From Puffinus mauretanicus (lineage: Eukaryota > Chordata > Aves > Procellariiformes > Procellariidae): a stretch of 64,000 nt of DNA. Below, piece by piece: positions 11,910 through 21,500 of the stretch (its first letter is position 1; every line of letters starts with the position of its first letter). Under the pieces are notes generated by a model. The model had not been told where the DNA came from and did no database searches. It saw only the letters and a list, made by a program, of their open reading frames with translations. Where the stretch lies: positions 806,001-870,000 of the forward strand of contig JAJKFH010001359.1 of the NCBI GenBank assembly GCA_023333565.1. The letters are read 5' to 3'. Both the position numbers and the translations under genes were made by a program.

Positions 11910-14900
11910 CTCAGAGGACTCCCAACAAACCATGGTAGGAATTCCTTCCCGTTGCAATGTACAGCCCAGTGCTGCATTGCTATGCCAGTGGATAATGCTT
12001 CACTTACTGGGACTCCCTGAGTGGCTTAAGGCAATTTCTCTGAAGAAAGGGTGAAATACTGAGCACACAGGTTGCACAAGAGAGGTGAATCCTTCTGTCA
12101 TTTCTTTTAGCCTTCAAAGTAAATTAAAATGCACAAACAGCTGGTGCACACCTGCTCCTGGATTCAGGTCCTACTTGCCTCATATCTTCAGCTCAGGAGA
12201 CTTTCATTTTTCTATATTTGTTAAATGTTACTTTTCACTATTTTTCTAGATCAACTTTGCTTTCATGCTTTTGGTGTCATACTTGGGATACATAAGCTTT
12301 TTAAAAATTGTTTACCAGAAAAAATAAGATGCTGAAGAGGAAAAAGATAAGAAATTTAAAATATTCTGTAAACCTTATTTATACAAATTGGAAGCGTATG
12401 GACATTAGATGTATGAAATTTAGAGCTTCTGAGAAAGTGAAATTTCTGTCCCAAGAGGAATGTCAATATTTTGATGTTGGTTTTATCTTTGAGTAAAATG
12501 TTAACCAAAATATTGTTATGGCTTTCAGAACAAAACCTTTAAAAAAACCCTAAATTAAGAAACATTTATATGGAAATTTTTGATAAAAATTATATGGAGT
12601 ATCAGCACACTGTTTTTATACAAAATATTTTAAAATTGCACATGAGAAATTAACTGGAGTGGATATCGCTCTAAGATTCTTTTTATTATTTCCTTTTAGA
12701 TCAAACTTTGTATTTCATTACTATTCTTTAAATAAACCATAAATAAATTATAAACAGCTGGGCGTTTTGTGTTCTCCTAGAATAAAACTGAGATTTAATA
12801 TATAAAATCATTTACTGTATAAGTTGTGGTGAATTCCTCATATAGATTGTATAAAATGACTTAATCACTTGAAACAGCATAAAACCTTCCCGTCTCTAAA
12901 TACAAGCTCCCCACTATCTCTGTTTTTCATGGACTTAGACTCTTCTGTTTTCTGGTTGTAGTCCTAGAAACTGGGTCCCAGGTTTTCCCATGGATTTAGA
13001 TCCTGTCCAAGAGCAAAAAAAACTACCTAAAGCATTATGATCACAATCCAGCTTTGACTGCAGTCATATTGCAGAAAACCTTATTGCAATAAACTGCTTA
13101 AAAATGCATGCTTTCATTTGCTCACTGTGTTCTAAGCAGCAAGCTGGACATTTCTTTAGCTTGAGATTCAGCAGTCATTCAGGCATTTCAAATGAACTTT
13201 AGCCTTGTAAGACCATTACTGTGAAACGACTGATAAGTTGATTGTTTTGTGACACATGGACAGTAAAAATGGTTCATATATTCTTTGTTATTTACAGTAA
13301 AATACAAGTGAACAATCTAAAAGGGGAAGGCACAAGAAGAAAAGCTTATCAGTGTATATGATGAGATCGGAATAAAGTGATACATTGCACAAGGTCTTCA
13401 TTACATTCCAAATGTGAACAAAAAGATCAATTGCTAGCTGAAAAATTAAATGTTGGCATTTAGTACAACATCCAGAGAAAGTATGCCACAAGCAACCAGT
13501 AACTAGTTCTAAAACACCCCTGTGTACAGGTTTTCTTTTTAGAGATGAGAAATAAGACACATGGCTCAATAGACCCAAGGTACTGCTATAGACATATTTA
13601 ACTTCCTTGCACATTATGAGGTCTTATGACAAATAAATAAAATAATAGAGAATACTTGCAACAGAGAGAAGTTGAAACACAAATGCCAAAATTTGTGTAC
13701 TTGTCTGAGACTCATTCATCTACAGTCTGGCATATTCCATGATTGATTTTCAAATGTTAAGAGCTGTCGTTCTCTTTGAGCAGAGGCAAAGATCCACATT
13801 CTTCTTCTGGAGATCAGGTTAGATGCTCAGACCTGGAAACTATTAAAGCCCATACTTTAAATTATATCTGTCCAATAGGATATGTAAATATATACTTATT
13901 ATTGACTGATTAAAATATTTACCCATAACCTGAGATATTCTTGCTTAGATGTGGTCTTTGTGTTTTAGCTTCAGGCATTAAGTTTATTCTTAATTAACTT
14001 AATTAAGTAGTCTTAAGCAACTTAAACATAAACCAGTGGGTTTAGCTATTACATGTGAAGACAGCAAGATGATGAAAAAAGCCCAGAATATGATAAACTA
14101 GGAGTATACAACTGCCTTTCACATGAGAAGGAAACTTTTCATGGATTTTTTCTTATTTTTTCTCTGAGTTGTCTCCAGCTGCACCATTAATTTCATGCTG
14201 TTTTTATTCCAAAGAACTACCATGAATTAGTACCAAGCACCTGAGAATTTATGGGGAGGTGTGTTCACAAGTGTCTTCTTTGTTTTTATAGAAAACCTCA
14301 ACACTAAGTTTGGGTCATTTTTTTTAAGTTTGTCAACTTCTCTGAATTAGAATTAGGAACTTATTTTACGTCTGTAAAACTAACAATAAAATACTATTAG
14401 TGCAGGTGTCAAGAGACATTTTCAATCTTTTTTGGAGCTGTGTTTGCCCTGCATGTTCTACGACTAAGTTCAGAATCTCTGTATATGTGTAAATTTAGTA
14501 AGTAACAGTTAAGAGTTTAGTCAGTTTCTGTGTCATTGCTTTCTCCCTCACTGGGAAGCCAACCTCTAAGGCTCTGAACATCTGCTGTCATGTAGCAGGA
14601 TGGCAATGCTGGTGTCAGAGTGTAACACTGGTGCTGGAATTAGGGACAACTATATTCTCATTTAGCATATGGCAACATGTGTTCTCATCAGCCATTTATC
14701 TCCTAATATGTGCCTACATCTGAATCCTAATGAGGGGGAGAGAGTGATGAGTGAAAGCCTGCCCTTGGATACATACAGTTCTCTAGAATCATCACATACA
14801 AGGTTAAACGAAGATCAGTTGAAATGAGTTAATCCCAAAAGTCCACATTACATACTTTGTACTAATTTCTACAAGTAATTGGAAATCTTCTAACATTTCT

Positions 14901-15820
14901 AACTGTCAGTTTCCATGGACAATTCCTACACGTTCTGCCATCACAAGGGGCATGTTCAAGTTACTGGTAGCAATCAGGATTATGTCCATAAAACATTGAC
15001 TAGAAGCTGTCTCAATTGAATGAACTGTGTATTGGAAAAACCCACTAGATTTTACTTTCATAATGGAAACAGAATAGTGTTCTTTCTCTGGTAACTACTT
15101 AAATCTGTATAGAAGCTGGTGAAAGGATTCACTTTACTGATAATTGTTCCACATTTATGAGAAATAAGATGATAGAAAAAAACCAGAACATCAGCTTCAA
15201 ATAGTTTGGCTGAGATGTTACAAGTGAAAAATGAATATGAGATAGTCATAAAGTCAAATTGATTCAAGGTTATATGACAACACTAAAGGCTCTTCACGCT
15301 GTTTTGTTTTTTCCTTTCAAGACTGAACAGCATGTACAGTTTTGTGTATTTCTATAAATCTATGTGGTTGAAGTTGTTACATAAAGATTTGCAATAGTTT
15401 AATTCACTGCATCTCAGTGGAGTTCATGTTTGGTTACTCTGCATGCTAGGTGTTAAATTGCAAGTGTGGAAATGATCCAAAACTTGAAAAGTGCTGTAAT
15501 CTTTACTTGATTACAATGATTTTTTTTTATAATCAGGATACAGGGTTGGGTAAATGTCAACAGACCTGATACAAGATCTACCACAGGTGTGGCAAGATCT
15601 AGTCCTAACAGAACAATCCAGCTCCTGTTAGAATGGATAGCAAGCTTTCCATCATCATTAATTATTTCTGGATTGGATCCTAAACTGTCTCCAAGTGTGT
15701 GTATGTTAAGTTCTACAGAGAACCTTTTTCTTAGAAAAAGCTGTACTTGCACAGGTGATGTCTGGCAGTTTGGAAAATGCAGTTCAACCTTTGTGTGGAA
15801 GATAAGCCCAATGGGAATTT
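11910..15820. other. AT-rich non-coding DNA
   Basis: No gene is recognised. Two TTAATTAA palindromes 9 bp apart lie at 13990-14006. A minus-strand open frame runs from about 15820 to 15453 directly beside the poly-A tract; it is described under findings because it reads more protein-like than its surroundings but matches nothing I know. Confidence 0.65.
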
Positions 15821-15864
15821 AAAAAAAAAAAAAAAAAAAAAAATTATATATATATATATATATA
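15821..15864. repeat. Poly-A (23) followed by (TA)n microsatellite
   Basis: A run of 23 A bases (15821-15843) is followed by TT and about nine TA units. It lies roughly 100 bp upstream of the complete LTR element. The poly-A could be a retroposition tail for the sequence on its left, but I cannot identify a retroposed gene there. Confidence 0.95.
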
Positions 15865-15961
15865 AAATTTGTTTGTTGCAAGATTGTTTTTCAGCTACTA
15901 GTTGACTGAGGAATACACCAAGTTACCTGCTTTCCTTTTGATCATGGATACTATTCCCACA

Positions 15962-16533
15962 TGTCCTGGTTTGGCTGGGATGGAGTTGATTTTCTTCCTA
16001 TTAACTGGTATAGTGCTGTGTTTTGGATGTAGTGTGAGAATAATGTTGATGGCACACTGATGTTTTGGTTGTTGCTAGGTATTGTTTACGCTAGTCAAGG
16101 ACTTTTTGTCTTCCCATGCCCTGCCAGATGTGCAGGGGGCTGGGAGGGACCGTGGCCAGGGCGGCTGGCCCAGCTGGCCAATAGGCTATTCCATACCATA
16201 TGACGTCATGCTCAGCATATAAGGCTGGGTGAAGAAGAAGGAGGGGGGGCGTTCGGAGTGATGGCGTTTGTCTTCCCAAGTAACCGTTACGCGTGATGGA
16301 GCCCTGCTTTCCTGGCGATGGCTGAACACCTGCCTGCCGATGGGAAGTGGTGAATGAATTCCTTGCTTTGCTTTGCTTGCGTGCGCGGCTTTTGTTTTCC
16401 CTATTAAACTGTCTTTATCTCAACCCATGAGTTTTCTCACTTTTACCCTTCTGATTCTCTCCCCATCCCACCCGGCGGTGGGGTGAGCGAGCGGCTGCGT
16501 GGTATTTGGCTGCGGCCAGGTTAAACCACGACA
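15962..16533 (+). repeat. 5' LTR of the non-autonomous element
   Basis: The LTR begins TGTCCTGG and ends ACGACA. U3 contains CCAAT (16178-16182), a perfect palindromic TGACGTCA (16201-16208) and a TATA box (16218-16222). The polyadenylation signal ATTAAA is at 16403-16408, after which U5 runs to 16533. Against the 3' LTR it shows scattered transitions and one complex block at 16156-16171 (GGCCAGGGCGGCTGGC versus GGAACTAAGCTGG in the 3' copy). Confidence 0.95.
16178..16222 (+). promoter_or_regulatory. LTR core promoter: CCAAT, CRE palindrome, TATA
   Basis: CCAAT at 16178, TGACGTCA at 16201 and TATAA at 16218 lie in the order and spacing of a retroviral U3 promoter. TGACGTCA is the full CREB/ATF binding palindrome. 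The sister LTR at 8902 has TGACATCA at the same place, which suggests the site is a family feature. Confidence 0.75.
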
Positions 16534-16541
16534 GTCCTTTT

Positions 16542-16559
16542 TGGCGCCCGAACAGGGAC
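16542..16559 (+). promoter_or_regulatory. Primer binding site, tRNA-Lys3 type
   Basis: The 18 bases TGGCGCCCGAACAGGGAC match the reverse complement of the 3' end of tRNA-Lys3 at all positions (family knowledge: the same 18-mer is used by several Lys3-primed retroviruses). The site lies 8 bp downstream of the 5' LTR end, at the usual place for minus-strand DNA priming. Confidence 0.95.
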
Positions 16560-16884
16560 TCGAAGGGTTCGAGATAATGACAGGTTTGACTGGAATGTGC
16601 TAGATTGAATTTATAGCTGTTACTGCTGTTTAGCTATTAATTCGCAGGCTCTTGTGCTTGCCATGGGGCTTGCTTGCCTTAATGTGTATTAGAGTCTTGT
16701 GCTCGTTAGTGGCTGCTTTTTTGCTCTCGCTGCTTGCTGCACTGCTGCACTGCTTATCGTCTTACTGTGCTGTGCCTGGGAACGTTCTGATAACAGCAAT
16801 GGGGATGTGCCTGGGCTGGCAGACGGCCAGGGCATCGCTGCTGCTTCTGTGCTGCTGTGCTGGACAGGCTGGAACTGCAGCGTG

Positions 16885-17458
16885 AACTCGAATCGAAGGG
16901 ACTGTGACCTGTGGCTGAGTCCATGCGGGACAGGACACCCCGAGGCGTCTGTGACTGTGGATAAGCCCATGCCCAAGCAGGTACATCTCGAAGCGTCTGT
17001 GGCCGTGATTATGTCCGTGCCGCAGCAGGTATACCTCTGAAGGGATTGTGGCCTAAGGATAAGTCCACGCTGGAGAAGGTACACCTCGAAGCATCTGTGG
17101 CTGTGATAAGTCCATGCTGCAGCAGGTACACCCTGAAGTGTCAGTGGCTGTGCATGAGGCCATGCTGGAGCACCTCAAAGTGTGTGGCCGTGGATAAGCC
17201 CATGACAGGGGAGGTACACCCCTGGAGAGATTGCAGCCATGGGTAAGGCCGTGTTGGAGCAGGTTTACTTCTGAAGGGACTGTGGCTGTGGGTAAGGCCA
17301 CGCTGGGACTGGTGCACCTCGAAGCGACTGTGGCTGTGGACAAGTCTGTGCCGCAGCAGGTATACCCCTGGAGAGACTGTGGCTCATCGGTAAGGCTCCA
17401 CTTGGAGCAGGTACACCCCTAAGGGACTGCAGTCTGTGGATAAGTCCAAGCCGGAGCA
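16885..17458 (+). repeat. Tandem array of about twelve 48-bp units inside the element
   Basis: Units start with GGTACACC-like wording at 16980, 17028, 17078, 17125, 17213, 17262, 17311, 17359 and 17410, with shorter or altered units before 16980 and at 17173. Unit lengths run from about 40 to 51 bp, mostly 47-50. Each has the order GGTACACCTCGAAG, then CTGTGGCTGTGGATAAG, then a CCATGCTGGAGCA-like end. One frame of the consensus has no stop and gives a 16-residue repeat resembling VHLEASVAVDKSMLEQ. In this copy the frame is broken by indels and stops, so no long protein is made now. Confidence 0.92.
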
Positions 17459-17941
17459 GGGGCAAGGGGAGGAGTTCATTGCAATGTTAAACCCTATGGT
17501 CTGGCCCAAAGGGACCAGGGGTGGAGATTGTAATGGATATACCTTTAAATTGTTGTAACCCATGATTTGAGTTGCATGTTATAGGAATTACTATAGCAGG
17601 AACCACCTGAACCAACGGAGGACAAACTTTACAAGAAGCAGCGCAAGCGCAGCAGTGACCCGACCTGAGCTGGCTTTGGTGCCCAGTAACTCCACGCAAC
17701 ACACCACCTCTGCTGACCTGAGTGACCACCATAACAGATGGGGCCCAAAGTCATGGACTAAATGAATGCAGTGGACATTTTGTGTACATTTATGGATATT
17801 TTATGGACATTTTATAGGGGTGGTCCATAGACTAAGGGAATGATATCTGTGTATTATATCAAAAGATGGGAAGGGGGATGGTGGGTAATGAGAATGTTTT
17901 GGATAGTGTGGAACCTGAGCATGATGTAAATGGTATGGAAT

Positions 17942-17950
17942 AAGGGGTGG
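17942..17950 (+). promoter_or_regulatory. Probable polypurine tract
   Basis: AAGGGGTGG lies 4 bp before the 3' LTR, where plus-strand DNA synthesis should be primed. It is short and contains one T. A longer purine run at about 17862-17886 is an alternative but is too far from the LTR. Confidence 0.5.
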
Positions 17951-17954
17951 ATAC

Positions 17955-18525
17955 TGTCCTGGTTTTGGCTGGGATGGAGTTGATTTTCTTCCTATTAACT
18001 GGTATAGTGCTGTGTTTTGGATGTAGTGTGAGAATAATGTTGATGACACACTGATGTTTTGGTTGTTGCTAGGTATTGTTTATGCTAGTCAAGGACTTTT
18101 TGTCTTCCCATGCCCTGCCAGATGTGCAGGGGGCTGGGAGGGACCGTGGGAACTAAGCTGGCCAGCTGGCCAATAGGCTATTCCATACCATGTGACGTCA
18201 TGCTCAGCATATAAGGCTGGGTGAAGAAGAAGGAGGGGGGGACGTTCGGAGTGATGGCGTTTGTCTTCCCAAGTAACCGTTACGCGTGATGGAGCCCTGC
18301 TTTCCTGGCGATGGCTGAACACCTGCCTGCCGATGGGAAGTGGTGAATGAATTCCTTGTTTTGCTTTGCTTGCGTGCGTGGCTTTTGCTTTCCCTATTAA
18401 ACTGTCTTTATCTCAACCCACGAGTTTTCTCACTTTTACCCTTCTGATTCTCTCCCCATCCCACCCGGCGGGGGGGTGAGCGAACTCTGCGTGGTATTTG
18501 GCTGCAGCCAGGTTAAACCACGACA
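17955..18525 (+). repeat. 3' LTR of the non-autonomous element
   Basis: This is nearly identical to the 5' LTR. CCAAT is at 18170-18174, the CRE palindrome TGACGTCA at 18193-18200, TATA at 18210-18214 and ATTAAA at 18396-18401. It ends ACGACA, followed by the CCACA target duplication. Several differences from the 5' LTR are C/T or G/A changes at CpG positions, as expected for methylated DNA ageing in the genome. Confidence 0.95.
18170..18214 (+). promoter_or_regulatory. 3' LTR core promoter: CCAAT, CRE, TATA
   Basis: This has the same arrangement as in the 5' LTR, with all three sites intact. Being in the 3' LTR it could in principle drive transcription outward into the downstream flank. Confidence 0.65.
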
Positions 18526-21500
18526 CCACATTAAATCAATTACTGTTCCTTTGTACATAGCTCATGACATTGGAGTTTGCTACTCAAACTATTCTGATGT
18601 TTAATGCTTAAATTAGTCTGCTCTGTTTAAATGACACTTTTGGCTTTTGTACTCAGGAAATGATTTTGCAGTAAAAATGAAGGACAGCAGAATAACAAAG
18701 GTCTCTCAACTCCAGGAGATTGCTGAGACTAATCTGATATCTTAATTAGTACCATTTTGCATTAGAAAATTATTTCTATTTCCCTGAAACAAACTTTTTT
18801 TATTCAATTATATCAGGAATGTTTGACATTTCTAAGGGGAATTCTGGTATTTCAGAAGATGATTTCCCAAAGAAGAGTGTGTCTGAGTATTGAGCAAAAT
18901 CCAAGTAATCAGTCTGAATAGACTTAGGGCAGTAAAGTTCTGTACAGAAAAGTTCACAGAAAGGCGATACCTTCGGGCATGAAGTCCCCACACATGTTTT
19001 CTTGGTGGGAGCTCTAGTTAAGAACCTTGTCAGGCTTCAGCGTCTTTCCAGTGACCCCTCAGTAGTGCCAGTACAACGTATGGAGCCTGATGCTGAATCA
19101 TCAGGAAGCTGACCTCAGGTAGTAATGACCCACCATTTTGTTTTTAATTTCCCTCACCCTCAGACTCTTCTATCTAAGATAAATGAGAGGTGGAATAGAA
19201 GTAAGAATTGGTATTTAGGGATGTAGGGTGTAGGGAAGGGGAACTGCATGTGTTGAAATAAAAGTCCTTAGTATAAATGAGCAGGTTGAATTTTGCATTT
19301 TTTTCTGTTTGTTTATTACCTTGCTATGCACCTTCCATTCAAAAGCATTTGTAAGCAAATCAGGCTTTCTTGTATCAGCTCCACAGGACAAAGAGTGGTT
19401 GCAACTACTAGCTGGAGAAAACATGTTACAAGTAAAGGTAGCTGCTGGAGTCCAGAGTGCCTTTGTCTTATCCTGCACTGCTGTGCTCTGTTGGCAAAGG
19501 GTAAGTTGAAGCTGCATAGGAAGCAGGTTCTGAAAACTGTCTTTAACATAGGAGAGCATTTTGAGTTAGCCAAGTCTTTCAGTGCTGCCAGAGGAGGAAA
19601 TCCTATCCCCACTTGTTCATTCCAGCCCCTACCTTTTGTTTACACAAGTGCCATCCATGTAGTAATGCAAAAAAAACCCCAAGTCTGGGAACGGATCTTT
19701 ATTTATTTTGCCAGGTGAGGTTGTAACTGGGATCAGTTCCCTGAGCAGCCACATCAACATTTCTTCTGGCTGAAGTGAAAGGATGGTTTTGCTGGTATAT
19801 GGAGGGCTTTCAGCAACAACATTGGCTTACAACAGCTTTCAGTACTCAAGGAACCATGACTGCAATTCTCAAGGAAAGACTGGCAGCTTGCTTTAAAACT
19901 AGGGGGCAAATGGAGAAATAACTACCTTAACCTTGACGTTGGTCTCACTATCTCTCTTGCATTTTTAAATCAATACTACATAGCATAGCGCATGCATTGC
20001 TAACCCCACAAAGAAGATATAGGAGTGCATCCTCTCTGCAAAGCACTGAGTTTTGTGCAACTTCCATTAACACTGTGTTAAAAATATAGCCCAAAGCATG
20101 AATCCAGGATAAATACCAGATGCAGAGAATAAAAGATATGCTTTAGTCTATCCTTTATCTGGACACCTGCAGTTCCATTACTCTTTCCCAGCTTATTTGT
20201 GTTAACCTGACTTTATATCACACTCAGCTTCTTTTCTTGCTTATCCATTGATGTTCCCTCTGGGGCAGATTGTTCCTGGCTGTGTTGTGAGAGCACACAG
20301 TCTGTGCAACATCAGGATATGGCTGCAGTTCCTGCATTTCCCTGCAACTGTTTTCTGTGTTCACTCCTTGAGATTAAGGATACATTAAAGGAATGGGAAC
20401 TATATGAGGCCATGTTTTCAGTTCATATCCTTGTATCAGGTATAATGAAGACAGTGAAAGCAAAACAGATTACCTATTTTCCTGGTCCTCACATTTATTA
20501 CTTAGTCATCTGCAATTAAAGAATGCTAATCTGATGGGGCAAATGGTCAGTTCCAGTGGTACATTTCCAGCTTCTCTCACCTCATTATATTCCTGCATGG
20601 GGAAAACAATCAAATTTTTTTTTTACTATTATTTATTTCAAAGAATAACATTCTTGCCTGGGCTGAGACTTTGTATAACAAGTTTTAGTGCCATGTGAGT
20701 TCTTTATGCTTGAGCTATAAACCAAGGCAGGGAAGAAAGGATTTTCATAATAGAAATGCTCACACACCACATTAATTGTATCAGCATGAACTGTGGCACT
20801 ACAATAAAGGTTGTTTTAATTTGACTAAAAATTAATAGATTGCTGTGAATGAATTGCAATCTAATAAGGGTCTTATTGTAAAACCTACTGATAAGATGGA
20901 GTGGCATTGTTCTGAACTGTGCTTCCTGGGAATGAGATTTCAAAAGAACTTAATGTTGACTTGTATAAATCTTTGATCAGTGATACTAATGGAAATATAG
21001 AAACACCTATCTCCCAATGTTTCCACTTTTCAATAAGCTGTTGCCAGATTATTATTAAAAGAGAATTCTGTTCCTTAAAGCTTTAGTCTGAGAGGGACTG
21101 AGCTGCTCCTGGATAGAGTTGTGTGCTCTTAACTCCTATTGTCTGTATGGAAAGCTGAGGATACTTAGCAGTTCATAGAATGTGGCTCATGAGCACAGAA
21201 AAAGATGCAAGTAGATTGTCTAAGGTTTCTAAGATAGATGTCTAAGATAGGTGTCTACGACAGGAGTGATTCATCCCAGTCTTAAACAGTGGTTTTCAGG
21301 TGGACTCTAAAATCAGCCCATGTCTCTGCATTGTCCCAAACTGTAGCCTAAATAACTGTGTTTTAACTAAATGCCTAATTTTTTACATGGTTAAAATTAG
21401 GGGGGAATAACAATCACAGTACATCTTAGCAGAAATACTTTTACTCAGATTATTGGCAATCTGAGCCCAAGACTGCTTCACTATTTCCATGGTAAAAGAC

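Larger units (their letters stand above)
16534..17954 (+). other. Internal region of the element, no retroviral genes
   Basis: The 1421-bp interval divides into four parts: a leader with the primer binding site (16534 to about 16640); a C/T- and G-rich part to about 16884 with Leu/Cys/Ala-rich short frames; the 48-bp tandem array (16885-17458); and a 3' non-coding part ending in a purine tract. The longest frames are about 130 codons, on the strand opposite to transcription. I find no zinc knuckle, no protease DTG/DSG triplet in context, no RT YxDD box and no integrase pattern. GC content and CpG count are clearly above the surrounding DNA. Confidence 0.85.
15962..18525 (+). mobile_element. 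Complete non-autonomous LTR retroelement (LTR-PBS-internal-PPT-LTR)
   Basis: This 2564-bp element is bounded by the identical 5-bp target duplication CCACA (15957-15961 and 18526-18530). It has two near-identical LTRs (572 and 571 bp), a perfect tRNA-Lys3-type primer binding site 8 bp after the 5' LTR, and a purine-rich tract before the 3' LTR. The internal region is only 1421 bp and shows no gag, protease, reverse transcriptase, integrase or envelope motif in any frame. Much of it is a 48-bp tandem array. The element therefore carries the cis signals for transcription, priming and integration but must have used proteins supplied by another element. The LTRs differ by about nine single substitutions plus a few small indels, so the insertion is fairly recent. 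A related, much more decayed solo LTR is at 33347. Confidence 0.95.

Noticed and set aside
16566..16576. GGTTCGA-like T-loop wording after the PBS, suggesting a tRNA gene
   Set aside because: It is directly downstream of the retroelement primer site and no acceptor or anticodon stem can be folded around it.
17053..17343. Open frames of about 100-130 codons on the minus strand of the ERV internal region
   Set aside because: They arise because the 48-bp repeat has few stops on either strand; the minus strand is opposite to LTR transcription and shows no protein features.
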